Source of the DNA: Lachnospiraceae bacterium
GTDB lineage: Bacteria; Bacillota; Clostridia; Lachnospirales; Lachnospiraceae
Length of the DNA: 32,761 nt
Direction of reading: 5' to 3'
NCBI GenBank assembly: GCA_022510525.1
Contig: JAFLTH010000029.1
Coordinates: 1-32,761, forward strand
The translations under genes were made by a program, and so were the position numbers. The notes under the pieces were generated by a model. It searched no databases, was not told where the DNA came from, and saw only the letters and a list, made by a program, of their open reading frames with translations. Below, one piece after another: positions 1-8,427 of the stretch (position 1 is its first letter; the number at the start of each line of letters is the position of its first letter).

Positions 1-146
1 CACCAGCCTACACCATGTGTCAAACCGGAAATATCTTTTACTTCTTTTGCCTGAACCCATTTTGCTTCCTCTGGGATTGGAGCACAGCCATGATGTACAC
101 CCTGTGCCACAGTACACATTTCTTCAACTTCTTTTGAATAAATCAT
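1..146 (-). CDS. Partial CDS, N-terminal 48 residues of a clostridial conserved protein (possible GGGtGRT-partner / NifU-like scaffold)
   Basis: The reading frame starts at ATG 146-144 on the minus strand and runs off the left edge of the window. A clear AAAGGAG ribosome site lies eight bases upstream. The visible protein begins MIYSKEVEEMCTVAQG and continues through a DISGLTHGVGW segment. From memory, this resembles the start of a conserved clostridial protein, often annotated as an iron-sulfur scaffold-like protein, that sits beside the GGGtGRT protein. Only 48 residues are visible, so the family call is tentative, but the frame and start are well supported. It follows the ABC transporter ATPase gene on the same strand after an 84-base AT-rich gap. 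Confidence 0.6.
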   Translation of the reverse strand, partial: MIYSKEVEEMCTVAQGVHHGCAPIPEEAKWVQAKEVKDISGLTHGVGW

Positions 147-230
147 GTGATAACTCCTTTCAATATGTATATATTATATTATTTTTATTTTCTCACACTA
201 CAGGTAAAAAATCCAGTTATTTCTATAATT

Positions 231-1034
231 TTAAGTTAAAATCATACGGTCATTGGAAAACTCACCGCCGCTGACTTCTTCAAACTTTGCAAGCAAGTCA
301 GAAACTTTTAGTTTCTTTTTCTCTTCTCCGCTCACATCATATATGATCCTGCCTTCATGCATCATAATCAACCGGTTGCCATGCGCAATGGCATCTTTCA
401 TATTATGTGTAACCATCAAGGCAGTAAGATTATTTTCCTCGATTATCTTATCCGATAACGCAAGCACCTTTGCCGCAGTTTTCGGATCCAGCGCCGCAGT
501 ATGTTCATCCAGGAGCAAAAGATCGGGTTTCTGCAGTGATGCCATAAGCAGCGTAACCGCCTGTCTCTGACCTCCCGAAAGCAGACCCACCTTGGTTGTA
601 AGCCTGTCTTCAAGTCCCAAATCCAGTGTCTGAAGCTTTTTCTTATAGCGCTCTCTTTCACTCTTGGTAACTCCCCATTTTAATGTACGCGCCTTGCCAC
701 GCCTGGCTGCTATGGCCATATTTTCATCTATGGACATAGTCGCAGCGGTACCGGTCATCGGGTCCTGAAATACACGACCAAGGAATTTGGCACGTTTATG
801 TTCAGGCAGCGATGTGACGTCCTGCCCTCCGATAATTATAGCCCCCTGATCAATAGGCCACACTCCGGCAATCGCATTTAACATTGTAGACTTACCCGCG
901 CCGTTACCACCGATTATAGTAACGAAATCACCTTCATTCAGTTTAAGCTCCACACCGTCAAGTGCCACTTTTTCATTTATAGTGTTCTTATTAAAAGTCT
1001 TATGAATATCTTTTAATTCCAATGCATATGCCAT
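231..1034 (-). CDS. ABC transporter ATP-binding protein (COG1101-like, lipoprotein-dependent importer)
   Basis: 267-residue cytoplasmic ATPase that would power the importer encoded just upstream. Visible motifs are the Walker A GGNGAGKST near residue 45, the ABC signature LSGGQRQA near 153 and the Walker B LLLLDEHTAALDP with its switch histidine further on (MVTHNM). The DEH instead of DEP in Walker B and the whole layout match the ATPases that accompany TrpX-type lipoproteins and COG4120 permeases. Its ATG shares one base with the stop of the permease gene (TAATG), so translation is coupled. The substrate is not certain: family members are often called tryptophan or tyrosine importers, but no T-box leader is seen here. 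Confidence 0.9.
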   Translation of the reverse strand: MAYALELKDIHKTFNKNTINEKVALDGVELKLNEGDFVTIIGGNGAGKSTMLNAIAGVWPIDQGAIIIGGQDVTSLPEHKRAKFLGRVFQDPMTGTAATMSIDENMAIAARRGKARTLKWGVTKSERERYKKKLQTLDLGLEDRLTTKVGLLSGGQRQAVTLLMASLQKPDLLLLDEHTAALDPKTAAKVLALSDKIIEENNLTALMVTHNMKDAIAHGNRLIMMHEGRIIYDVSGEEKKKLKVSDLLAKFEEVSGGEFSNDRMILT

Positions 1035-1978
1035 TATGCCGTTACTCCTTTCTTACCGTATTTTCCTTTCAGATAAGGAATGGAAAGGAAGACTGCAACA
1101 ACTATTGCCGAGAACAATTTCATATCATCGGACGGCATTTTCAGCCAAAGTACAAAGGCAATTACAATATAGTAAAGTACTGCACCTATAATAACCGCAA
1201 TCATATTATAGGCAAAAGTAAAGTGTCTGCCCGCACATAATTTTCCGAATAAAACTTCTCCGATTATAACGGCAGCCAAACCGATTACTATGGCACCGCG
1301 CCCCATATTTACATCGGCTGCACCCTGATACTGTGCATAAAGACCTCCACACAGTCCTACAAGCCCATTGGAAATCATAAGAGCAAGTACTGTATGAAAA
1401 TTGGTATTGATACCCTGTGCCTTAGCCATACTTTTATTGCAACCGGTCGCACGTATTGCAGAACCCTGCTCGGTTCCAAAGTAACAATACAATATTACAA
1501 CCAGAATTAGACAACCTAATATAACGCCGCCATAAAACTTAAATTTTGTAGCGGCATCTCCTGATATATAACGAAGGGAAACCACCAGACGATACTGATC
1601 CACATTTATTGCCTGATTAGATTTGCCCAGAATATTCAAATTAATGGAATATAAAGAAATCTGCGTTAGAATACTTGATAAAATTCCCGGAATACCAAGT
1701 GCCGTATGCAGCATACCGGTTACAAATCCCGCAACCATTCCTGCAGCAAAAGCCAACAACAATGCAATTGAAGGGCTGACTCCTGCACGGATAAGCATAA
1801 CCGCAACTGCCCCGCCTGTCGCAAGTGAGCCATCCACTGTCAGATCCGGAAAATCCAGAATACGGAAAGTTATGTAAACCCCTAATGCCATAATTCCCCA
1901 TATAAGCCCCTGTGCACAGGCACCGGGCATTGCCCTAAGAAGTGATAACGGGGATAATGATGACGCCATTAAAACCAT
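1034..1978 (-). CDS. ABC transporter permease (COG4120-like)
   Basis: Integral membrane subunit of the three-gene importer, about 314 residues and largely hydrophobic, with roughly eight or nine membrane segments. The open frame extends upstream to 2050, but I place the start at ATG 1978 (MVLMASSLSPL) because GGGAG lies eight bases before it and the upstream part would translate through a hairpin. The segment FRILDFPDLTVDGSLATGGA is typical of branched-chain/sugar-type permeases of the COG4120 group. It lies 143 bases after the lipoprotein gene, with two hairpins between, and overlaps the ATPase start by one base. Confidence 0.9.
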   Translation of the reverse strand: MVLMASSLSPLSLLRAMPGACAQGLIWGIMALGVYITFRILDFPDLTVDGSLATGGAVAVMLIRAGVSPSIALLLAFAAGMVAGFVTGMLHTALGIPGILSSILTQISLYSINLNILGKSNQAINVDQYRLVVSLRYISGDAATKFKFYGGVILGCLILVVILYCYFGTEQGSAIRATGCNKSMAKAQGINTNFHTVLALMISNGLVGLCGGLYAQYQGAADVNMGRGAIVIGLAAVIIGEVLFGKLCAGRHFTFAYNMIAVIIGAVLYYIVIAFVLWLKMPSDDMKLFSAIVVAVFLSIPYLKGKYGKKGVTA

Positions 1979-2014
1979 GAAAATCTCTCCCATATATTTA
2001 ATGTTAAGAATTAA

Positions 2015-2040
2015 TGTGGGGATGAAACACCATCCCCACA
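2015..2040 (-). other. Perfect 10-bp GC-rich hairpin in the transporter intercistronic region
   Basis: TGTGGGGATG (2015-2024) and CATCCCCACA (2031-2040) form a perfect ten-base stem with a six-base loop. It lies 37 bases upstream of the permease start, between the lipoprotein and permease genes. There is no U tract, so it is more likely an mRNA processing or stability element than a terminator. Confidence 0.6.
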
Positions 2041-2057
2041 CATTATCCAATTCATGA

Positions 2058-2090
2058 CAATAAAAAGTTCGCGGAGCGTACTTTTTATTG
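2058..2090 (-). terminator. Terminator-like hairpin after the lipoprotein gene
   Basis: CAATAAAAAGT (2058-2068) pairs with ACTTTTTATTG (2080-2090), and the inner CGC/GCG bases extend the stem after one mismatch. In both directions a U-rich run follows the GC core. It lies 31 bases past the lipoprotein stop, so it could end most transcripts there and let the abundant binding protein outnumber the permease and ATPase. Confidence 0.65.
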
Positions 2091-2121
2091 TATTAATAAA
2101 ATTACTGCGATTTACTTATTT

Positions 2122-3219
2122 TTATTCTACTCCAAGTCCTGAATAATCTTCCGGAATTGTAATACCTAACTCTGCAGCAATAGCCTCATTATACTTTTTA
2201 GTTACCTCAGAAGCATATCGTATATCCATTGATGAAATATCAGCTCCGTTTACAAGAACCTCATAAGCCATCTCACCTGCTGTATAACCTATATCAAAGT
2301 AGTTGATTGATAAAGTTGCAACACCACAGCCTCGGCAGATACCTTCCTCACTTGCAATAACAGGAACTCCTGCCGGAAGACATACGTTATTTATAGTCTC
2401 GGTTGCGGCAGCCATTGTATTGTCAGTAGGAATATAGAGTACATCACAACTCTCACATGCGCTGGTTACTACAGACTGGATTTCATTGGAATCAGCAGCA
2501 GTAAATTCTTCATATTCAATACCATCTGCCTCAAGAGCCTCTATAAAAAGATCTGCCTGATATTTTGAATTGGGTTCTGCCGAACAATAAAGAATACCAA
2601 CTTTCTCTGCATCAGGAAAGAGCTCTACAAGCATAGCTTCCTGCTCATCAATCGGAGCAAGGTCAGAAGCACCTGATACATTGGTTCCGGTTGTACCACT
2701 CCAGTCAGAAATATCCAGTGCGGTTGCATAATCTGTAATTGAAGTTCCAAGTATCGGAATCTCGTTAGTTGCAGCTGCAGCTGCCTGCAGCGGAGCCGTA
2801 GCGTTTGCAAGAATCAGATCAACACCGTCTGCCACGAATGTAGTACAGATTGTTGCACAGTTTGTCTGCTCACCCTGTGCATTCTGGAAATAGAATTCTA
2901 CATTTTCTTCTCCCACCAAGTCTATAAGCGCCTGTTCGAATCCCTGCGTTGCAGCATCCAAAGCTTCATGCTCAATCAGCTGACAAATACCGATTTTATA
3001 AACCTGACCGTCAGATGCGCTTTCATTTGATGAATCAGCCTCTTTTTCAGTACCGTTAGATTCTGTTCCATCGGTGCTTCCGGTTGTAGAAGCGTTATTT
3101 GCCACGTTGTTTGCAGTTGAATTAGAACTGCCTGTTGTACCGTTGTCAGATCCACAGCCTGCAAGCAAAGCAGCTGTCATAACAGATGACAACAGTAATG
3201 CCAGTACTTTCTTTTTCAT
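2122..3219 (-). CDS. ABC transporter substrate-binding lipoprotein (TrpX/PF04392-like)
   Basis: 365-residue exported lipoprotein. The start is ATG 3219, with GGAGGAG seven bases before it; the longer open frame up to 3291 has no such site. The signal peptide ends in LLAGC, so the lipidated cysteine is residue 22, followed by a Ser/Asn/Thr-rich linker to about residue 70. The mature part (YKIGICQLIEHEALDAATQGF) is characteristic of the ABC substrate-binding family PF04392. It is the first gene of the importer and has its own promoter at 3311-3339. The ligand is unknown; aromatic amino acids are known for relatives. Confidence 0.9.
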   Translation of the reverse strand: MKKKVLALLLSSVMTAALLAGCGSDNGTTGSSNSTANNVANNASTTGSTDGTESNGTEKEADSSNESASDGQVYKIGICQLIEHEALDAATQGFEQALIDLVGEENVEFYFQNAQGEQTNCATICTTFVADGVDLILANATAPLQAAAAATNEIPILGTSITDYATALDISDWSGTTGTNVSGASDLAPIDEQEAMLVELFPDAEKVGILYCSAEPNSKYQADLFIEALEADGIEYEEFTAADSNEIQSVVTSACESCDVLYIPTDNTMAAATETINNVCLPAGVPVIASEEGICRGCGVATLSINYFDIGYTAGEMAYEVLVNGADISSMDIRYASEVTKKYNEAIAAELGITIPEDYSGLGVE

Positions 3220-3257
3220 AATAATCTCCTCCATATTTTTAAATACTCCATTAACAC

Positions 3258-3304
3258 GCGAGTTTGCGTGTATACGCAAACTTGCAGACAAACGAAGTTT
3301 GTCT
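3258..3304 (-). promoter_or_regulatory. Tandem hairpins at the 5' end of the lipoprotein mRNA
   Basis: Two adjacent hairpins lie between the promoter and the lipoprotein start. AGACAAAC (3286-3293) pairs with GTTTGTCT (3297-3304) around a three-base loop. Positions 3258-3269 pair with 3274-3285 as a 12-base stem with one G-U pair and a GTAT loop. The predicted transcript would begin almost exactly at the first hairpin, which suggests 5'-end protection of a highly expressed mRNA. Termination of the preceding gene is an alternative, although no U tract follows. Confidence 0.6.
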
Positions 3305-3310
3305 TATGAA

Positions 3311-3339
3311 AATATACACGAAAAAACCCATTTCGTCAA
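3311..3339 (-). promoter_or_regulatory. Sigma-A type promoter of the lipoprotein ABC operon
   Basis: On the minus strand TTGACG (3339-3334) and TATATT (3316-3311) are separated by exactly 17 bases. The -35 element overlaps the stop codon of the upstream PAS/GGDEF-like gene. The start of transcription would be near 3304. Confidence 0.75.
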
Positions 3340-5552
3340 CCCATAAAATATTCAGATATATCAACGCCGTTCAGCATTACCAGTGCATTTTTCTCTTTGC
3401 ATTCAAGCCAGCTTGCACTGATCTTATTCCAACAGCGCAAAGAATAGACAAACATCTCTTCCGTATGTCTTGCATGTCTGTCTTTTTTATTTAAATGTCT
3501 GAAAACACAGTGTTCACATGGTGTATCCCTTTCCTGCATGGCTTTATAGCATATATCACCAATCTTAACATTTGGCAGGCTCATTAACAGTTTCTTATTA
3601 ACAAAACTTATTTCATATGTATCTGTATTTACAATGTATGCATAACTGTCCATATTATCCATCATATCCATCTGAGTAACGAATTCCTGCAGTCGATCCA
3701 TAAGTCCTACTTGAAGCAGATGTGCCTCCAGAATCCTGAACAGAGAACGCAATTCTTCCATAACGGAATCCTCAAACTCTAACTGAACATCTTCATGGTT
3801 TTCAAACACAATTGCTCCCTGATACTCTCCTTTGGCGGTAAGCGGATAATACAAAAGACTCTTAATACCCTGAGACTGAAAATAATACCGCATCTCATCC
3901 ACACTTATGTCATACTCATGTATCACACTGGCGCCTTTATACGACTCATAAAAAATCTCATATATAATACGCCTTAAGTTGTCCTGTTCATCACTTTCCG
4001 CGCCCACTTCATAACCACGCACTGAAAATTGTACCAGTTTAGAGTTAGGCAGGCTTCCTTTTTCATTTCCGCAGATATATCCCCTATGGAATTTGTATCG
4101 AACCGTAATAAGCTCAATTGCTGATTTAAGTGCTGCATCAAATACCTTCTCCTCTAAGAATATCTGCATTACCATATCTTCCGTACTGTGACCGAGTGCC
4201 ATTCCTTTTTCAGGATCATAGGGTACATTTTCACTTTTTCTTAAAGCATGGTATGCCATAGTTGAAGCGGCATCATAAATACGATATCCGCATTTCCCGT
4301 TTGCCTTAGTTCTCGACAAAGCTCTCTGAGTCTTATTATAAAGATCTTCATAATTGATTCCATGATAAGGACTTATAGCTACTCCGACACTACAGTTAAC
4401 CTTGAGTATTTCATTTTCATAAGGCAGTTCAAATCTTACCTTTTTCACAATTTCCGATGCTATTAAATCCGCGTCAGAAAGAGTGTTAAGATTTCTAATG
4501 TATAAGACAAATTTATCTATATCCAGCTTACCGACAATATCTTCACCCTTTGCGGTCTCACTTAAATACATAGCAGTTTCAGCTAAAATCTTATCCACCT
4601 GCGCTTGTCCTAAGACGTCGCTTACATGCTTACAGTTATCTATATCGACAATCATTAACGCGTTCAACGTATCGGAATTCTCTTTTTCGGAAAGAGCAAT
4701 ATCGATAAGCTGTCTTGCAGTATCCTCACTATATATATTGTTCAATGAATCTCTCTTGGCACGAAGTTCAAGATCAATTTCCTGAAGTTTCTTTTCATGT
4801 ATGTTGACCACACGACCTACAATTCTGGTAACATAGCCTTCCGCACCCAAAAGCGATGTTAAGTTAAACTGATACCATTTGTAACTACCGTCAAATCTCT
4901 TGGTTCTGATTTCCACAGTATCATGTTTGGGAGCTTTAAGCATACTATCAAAAACTTCTTTACATTTATCAACATCCTCCGAATAAATTTCAGAAGTATC
5001 AAGCTGCTGCAAATAACGATTGATAATGATTTCACCTACAGCTGAATGTTCGCTTGACAGTTTAAATACAAGAACATCCGTCTTGGCATTATAATCCATG
5101 ATCTTTTCATCACTTGCTTCCATAATGATATGCATCTGCTCTGCCTGTAGAAGAAGTTCTTCCTCAACATTTTTCTTCTCCGTTATATCATGAATAACAG
5201 TAACAATAACATATTTGGAGCCTTCTCTGGAATAAAGATTTCCTGTCACCTGAAGCCATCTTAAACTTCCATTATCGGTTACCGTTCTGAATTCTATTTC
5301 TACGGAACCGTCATCCTTTAGGACATCTTCTATTCCCTGTTCAAAAATCGGCATATCTTCGGGAATAATATGCATCTTTACATTTTTGAGATATTTCTCT
5401 CCCTTGGTTTTGGGATATCCAAGCATACGAAAGAAACCGTCATTGGCAAAGATCGGTTTTAATTTTTTATTTTCATATTCAAAAACGCAAATTCCCGCTA
5501 TGACGTTGTTAATCATAGAAATGCAGTCTTCAATTTTAATTCCATTAGTCAT
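3336..5552 (-). CDS. PAS-PAS-GGDEF-like-GAF-like-PAS signalling protein with degenerate GGDEF
   Basis: 738-residue cytoplasmic signalling protein with no membrane segment seen. Two PAS-like domains (about 10-130 and 135-255, each ending in a conserved D/N-I-x-E-K-K linker) are followed by a GGDEF-fold domain (about 265-425). The GGDEF site reads KLDIDKF (342-348), so both glycines and the catalytic acid are replaced and cyclase activity is unlikely. After it come a GAF-like region and a C-terminal PAS-like domain with a TPCEHC cysteine pair. It follows the beta-helix gene by 43 bases on the same strand. It is probably a sensor or c-di-GMP-related regulator; the ligand is unknown. Confidence 0.8.
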   Translation of the reverse strand: MTNGIKIEDCISMINNVIAGICVFEYENKKLKPIFANDGFFRMLGYPKTKGEKYLKNVKMHIIPEDMPIFEQGIEDVLKDDGSVEIEFRTVTDNGSLRWLQVTGNLYSREGSKYVIVTVIHDITEKKNVEEELLLQAEQMHIIMEASDEKIMDYNAKTDVLVFKLSSEHSAVGEIIINRYLQQLDTSEIYSEDVDKCKEVFDSMLKAPKHDTVEIRTKRFDGSYKWYQFNLTSLLGAEGYVTRIVGRVVNIHEKKLQEIDLELRAKRDSLNNIYSEDTARQLIDIALSEKENSDTLNALMIVDIDNCKHVSDVLGQAQVDKILAETAMYLSETAKGEDIVGKLDIDKFVLYIRNLNTLSDADLIASEIVKKVRFELPYENEILKVNCSVGVAISPYHGINYEDLYNKTQRALSRTKANGKCGYRIYDAASTMAYHALRKSENVPYDPEKGMALGHSTEDMVMQIFLEEKVFDAALKSAIELITVRYKFHRGYICGNEKGSLPNSKLVQFSVRGYEVGAESDEQDNLRRIIYEIFYESYKGASVIHEYDISVDEMRYYFQSQGIKSLLYYPLTAKGEYQGAIVFENHEDVQLEFEDSVMEELRSLFRILEAHLLQVGLMDRLQEFVTQMDMMDNMDSYAYIVNTDTYEISFVNKKLLMSLPNVKIGDICYKAMQERDTPCEHCVFRHLNKKDRHARHTEEMFVYSLRCWNKISASWLECKEKNALVMLNGVDISEYFMG

Positions 5553-5595
5553 ATCCTCATCCCCAAAATTCTTTCTTGAATAGCCGCCAGATCAG

Positions 5596-6285
5596 TTATT
5601 CATTCTCTTTTATTTTTGATACTATTTCATCCTGATTTTTGTAAATACTGCCCGGAGGAATGAAGCCCCTTACTCTGGAAACCGGATATATATTTGTTTC
5701 TTTTCCGATAACCGTACCCGGGTTTAGAACGGAGTTACAACCCACTTCAACATTATCTCCAAGCATCGCTCCGAATTTCTTAAGTCCTGTCTCGTATCGT
5801 TCTTCTCCTGCCTTAACCACCACTAATGTCTTATCACTCTTGACATTGGAGGTTATCGAACCGGCACCCATATGAGCCTTGAATCCCAGAATACTGTCGC
5901 CTACATAGTTATAATGCGGCACCTGCACCTTGTTGAACAAAATAACATTCTTAAGCTCGGTTGAATTGCCTACTACCGCTCCTTTTCCGACAATGGCTGA
6001 ACCTCTTATAAAAGCACAATGTCTGATTTCCGCTTCCTCGTCGATAATGGCAGGACCACCTATGTATGCCGACGGATATACTTTGGCATTCCTGGCTATC
6101 CAGACATTTTCACCGCATTTTTCATATTTTTCTTCCGGAAGTGTATTACCAAGAGCAATTATAAAATCACTAATTTTCGGCAAAACCTCCCACGGATATG
6201 TAAGAGAGGTAAAAATTTCTTTTGCGATTGTCTCATCTAAAGTATATAGCTCTTCTATTGTAACATTTTTTAAGCCGTATGACAT
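5596..6285 (-). CDS. Left-handed beta-helix (hexapeptide-repeat) acyl/nucleotidyltransferase-like protein
   Basis: 229 residues from ATG 6285. A short helical N-terminus (about 1-60) is followed by irregular hexapeptide repeats (about 65-215), for example VWIARNAKVYPSAYIGG and later AVVGNSTELKNVILFNKVQVP. This is the C-terminal domain found in GlmU-type and glucose-1-phosphate nucleotidyltransferase-like proteins, without the nucleotidyltransferase domain. HMGAGSITSNVKSD resembles the GlmU acetyl-CoA and active-site loop. The open frame reaches a TTG at 6309, but the downstream ATG (MSYGLKN) is preferred; its ribosome site AAAGGA is unusually far away across a run of nine A. The exact substrate is not predictable. 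Confidence 0.8.
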   Translation of the reverse strand: MSYGLKNVTIEELYTLDETIAKEIFTSLTYPWEVLPKISDFIIALGNTLPEEKYEKCGENVWIARNAKVYPSAYIGGPAIIDEEAEIRHCAFIRGSAIVGKGAVVGNSTELKNVILFNKVQVPHYNYVGDSILGFKAHMGAGSITSNVKSDKTLVVVKAGEERYETGLKKFGAMLGDNVEVGCNSVLNPGTVIGKETNIYPVSRVRGFIPPGSIYKNQDEIVSKIKENE

Positions 6286-6376
6286 CTTTTTTTTTAAATT
6301 TCCTTTCAAATTATTCTAAATTTAGTTATTTTCTTATTAAAATCTTATTAAAATTTATGATTTGCCATATATTTTT

Positions 6377-8410
6377 CTATTTATTTTTGTAAAACTGAGA
6401 CGCATAGCTAAATCTTTCGTTGAGTGCGGTCTGATTATTCATCTGCTTTACCATATTGGTCCTGCGTGTGACAAAATCGTCCAGTTTAACCATATATTCA
6501 TCTGCGGAAATAGAACCGTCTGCCACCAGAGTCAAACCTTTTTCCCAGCTTGCGGTAAGCCTTGGGTCAAGCAGCGGCTTGATGGAGGCGGATACCACCT
6601 CATATATCATCTCACCAAGCAGCGTTGGTGTAATTATCTGAGTCTTTTTATTCAGACTAAGATATTTTATGTTAACCAACTTTTTTAGAATTTCAGCCCT
6701 GGTGGCCGAAGTTCCTATACCGCTTCCCTTAATCTGTGCTCGAAGTTCCTCATCCTCAATGAACTGTCCCGCATTTTCCATCGTCAGTATCATAGTTCCG
6801 GAATTATATCTTTTGGGTGGTGAGGTTTCTCCCTCTTTAATCACAAACTCCGCAAAAGGAAGCTCGCTCCCTTTTTTTAATGAACTTAATATCTCCATAA
6901 ATGAGGCGTCGCAGGCTTCTTCCGTTCCGCCATCGTCTGAGCTGTTTTCTTTTTTATCCTCTTCTCCGACAGTATCGGTTTTCCTTTTGGCAAAAGATAA
7001 CTGGGCCGCCTTTAAATAGCCGCTTTCAGCAAGCACTTTGAAGTTTGAGAAAAAATACTCCCCCTTTATCTCTACCTTCAGTCCTATTTTCTGATAAACC
7101 GCAGGCGGATAAAAGATACTTAAAAATCTCCTCACTATACACTCATAGACATTACGAGCGGTAGGATTCAGTGACCCCAAACTCCCCAGTCCCTGACCTG
7201 TGGGGATAATTGCATAGTGGTCCGTAATCTGTTTATCATTAACATATCTTGTTTTGGATATATTTTTATAACTGCCTCCCGAAAGCACTTCGCCTGCCAG
7301 TTCCTTTACGGGTTCATACTGACGGAGCCCGCCTATATTTTTATGTATTTCCTTAGCCACTGCAGAGGATAATACTCTTGCATCGGTCCTTGGATATGTT
7401 GTCAGCTTCTTTTCATATAACTCCTGCGCTATCCTGAGCGTTTCGTCAGGACTTATTTTGAATAATTTTGAACATTCGTTCTGCAATTCCGCAAGATTGT
7501 ATAAAAGCGGCGGATTTTTGGTTTCCTTCTTTTTCTCTATACTGTTTAATTTTGGGGCTGCGACAGGTTCTTCCTTTAAAAAATCAATAAATTTCTCTGC
7601 CTCTTTCTTCTCTAAAAATCCATTGTCCTTATAAAGCAGCGGTGAGGCAAAATAGCGTGAGCCTTCTACAGCCTTCCACTCGCAGTCACATTTTTTCCCT
7701 TCTATATTTAATCCGGCAATAACGCGGTAAAAAGGTATTTTAACAAACTCCCTTATCTCACGCTCCCTGTTTACCACCATTCCAAGCACACAGGTCATTA
7801 CCCTGCCCACAGATATGACAGCCCTGTCAGTTTTTAAATAGGTTTTGACCGGATATGAGTATTTCAGTGTAAGCACTCTGGAAAAATTTATTCCCATTAG
7901 GTAATCTTCTTTTGCCCTGAGATATGCGGCATCTCCAAGATTATCATATGCCGATAAGTCTTTTGCTTCTTTTATGCCTCTAAGTATCTCATCTTCCGTC
8001 TGTGAGTCAATCCACACTCTTTTACGGACTTTTCCCGTAACATTAGCCTGTTGCTCTACCAGCCTGTATATGTATTCACCCTCACGTCCCGAGTCGGTGC
8101 AGACATAAATCGTATCCACATCCTCCCGGTTTAACAGTCTGCTGACTGTCTCAAACTGCTTTTTCACATTATCAATTACTTCATATCTGAATTGCTCCGG
8201 TATAAAAGGAATCGTATCAAGAGACCATCTCTTATATTTTTCATCATATGCCTCCGGATAGCTCATTGTCACGAGATGACCTACGCACCAGGTAACCACC
8301 GCTTCACTTGATTCCATATATCCTTCCATATTACTCATTTTATATTTCAGCGCTTTAGCAAATTCTCTTGCAACGCTGGGCTTTTCAGCAATAAATAAAT
8401 TTTTCCCCAT
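6377..8410 (-). CDS. topB: DNA topoisomerase III (type IA)
   Basis: 677-residue type IA topoisomerase that passes single strands through a transient 5'-phosphotyrosine break, usually to resolve replication and recombination intermediates. The Toprim domain shows IAEKPS with Glu9 and TDSGREGE (105-112). The active-site tyrosine is Tyr339 in LTTYPRTDAR. VGRVMTCVLG near 201 is another conserved core motif. An acidic, low-complexity insertion lies near residues 500-530, and the C-terminus has no zinc-finger domain. GAGGAAC precedes the ATG. It lies 17 bases after the DUF234 ATPase gene and is probably co-transcribed with it. Confidence 0.93.
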   Translation of the reverse strand: MGKNLFIAEKPSVAREFAKALKYKMSNMEGYMESSEAVVTWCVGHLVTMSYPEAYDEKYKRWSLDTIPFIPEQFRYEVIDNVKKQFETVSRLLNREDVDTIYVCTDSGREGEYIYRLVEQQANVTGKVRKRVWIDSQTEDEILRGIKEAKDLSAYDNLGDAAYLRAKEDYLMGINFSRVLTLKYSYPVKTYLKTDRAVISVGRVMTCVLGMVVNREREIREFVKIPFYRVIAGLNIEGKKCDCEWKAVEGSRYFASPLLYKDNGFLEKKEAEKFIDFLKEEPVAAPKLNSIEKKKETKNPPLLYNLAELQNECSKLFKISPDETLRIAQELYEKKLTTYPRTDARVLSSAVAKEIHKNIGGLRQYEPVKELAGEVLSGGSYKNISKTRYVNDKQITDHYAIIPTGQGLGSLGSLNPTARNVYECIVRRFLSIFYPPAVYQKIGLKVEIKGEYFFSNFKVLAESGYLKAAQLSFAKRKTDTVGEEDKKENSSDDGGTEEACDASFMEILSSLKKGSELPFAEFVIKEGETSPPKRYNSGTMILTMENAGQFIEDEELRAQIKGSGIGTSATRAEILKKLVNIKYLSLNKKTQIITPTLLGEMIYEVVSASIKPLLDPRLTASWEKGLTLVADGSISADEYMVKLDDFVTRRTNMVKQMNNQTALNERFSYASQFYKNK

Positions 8411-8427
8411 AGTTCCTCATTAACATA

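Noticed and set aside
17-274. 85-residue plus-strand open frame at the left edge
   Set aside because: No ribosome site and low-complexity hydrophobic sequence; it is the reverse of the real minus-strand gene with a good start at 146.
1978-2050. Longer permease start at 2050
   Set aside because: The extra residues would be translated from a strong hairpin and lack a ribosome site; ATG 1978 has GGGAG at eight bases.
3220-3339. T-box or other riboswitch before the lipoprotein ABC operon
   Set aside because: The leader is about 85 bases with two simple hairpins; no T-box sequence, specifier loop or known aptamer was seen.
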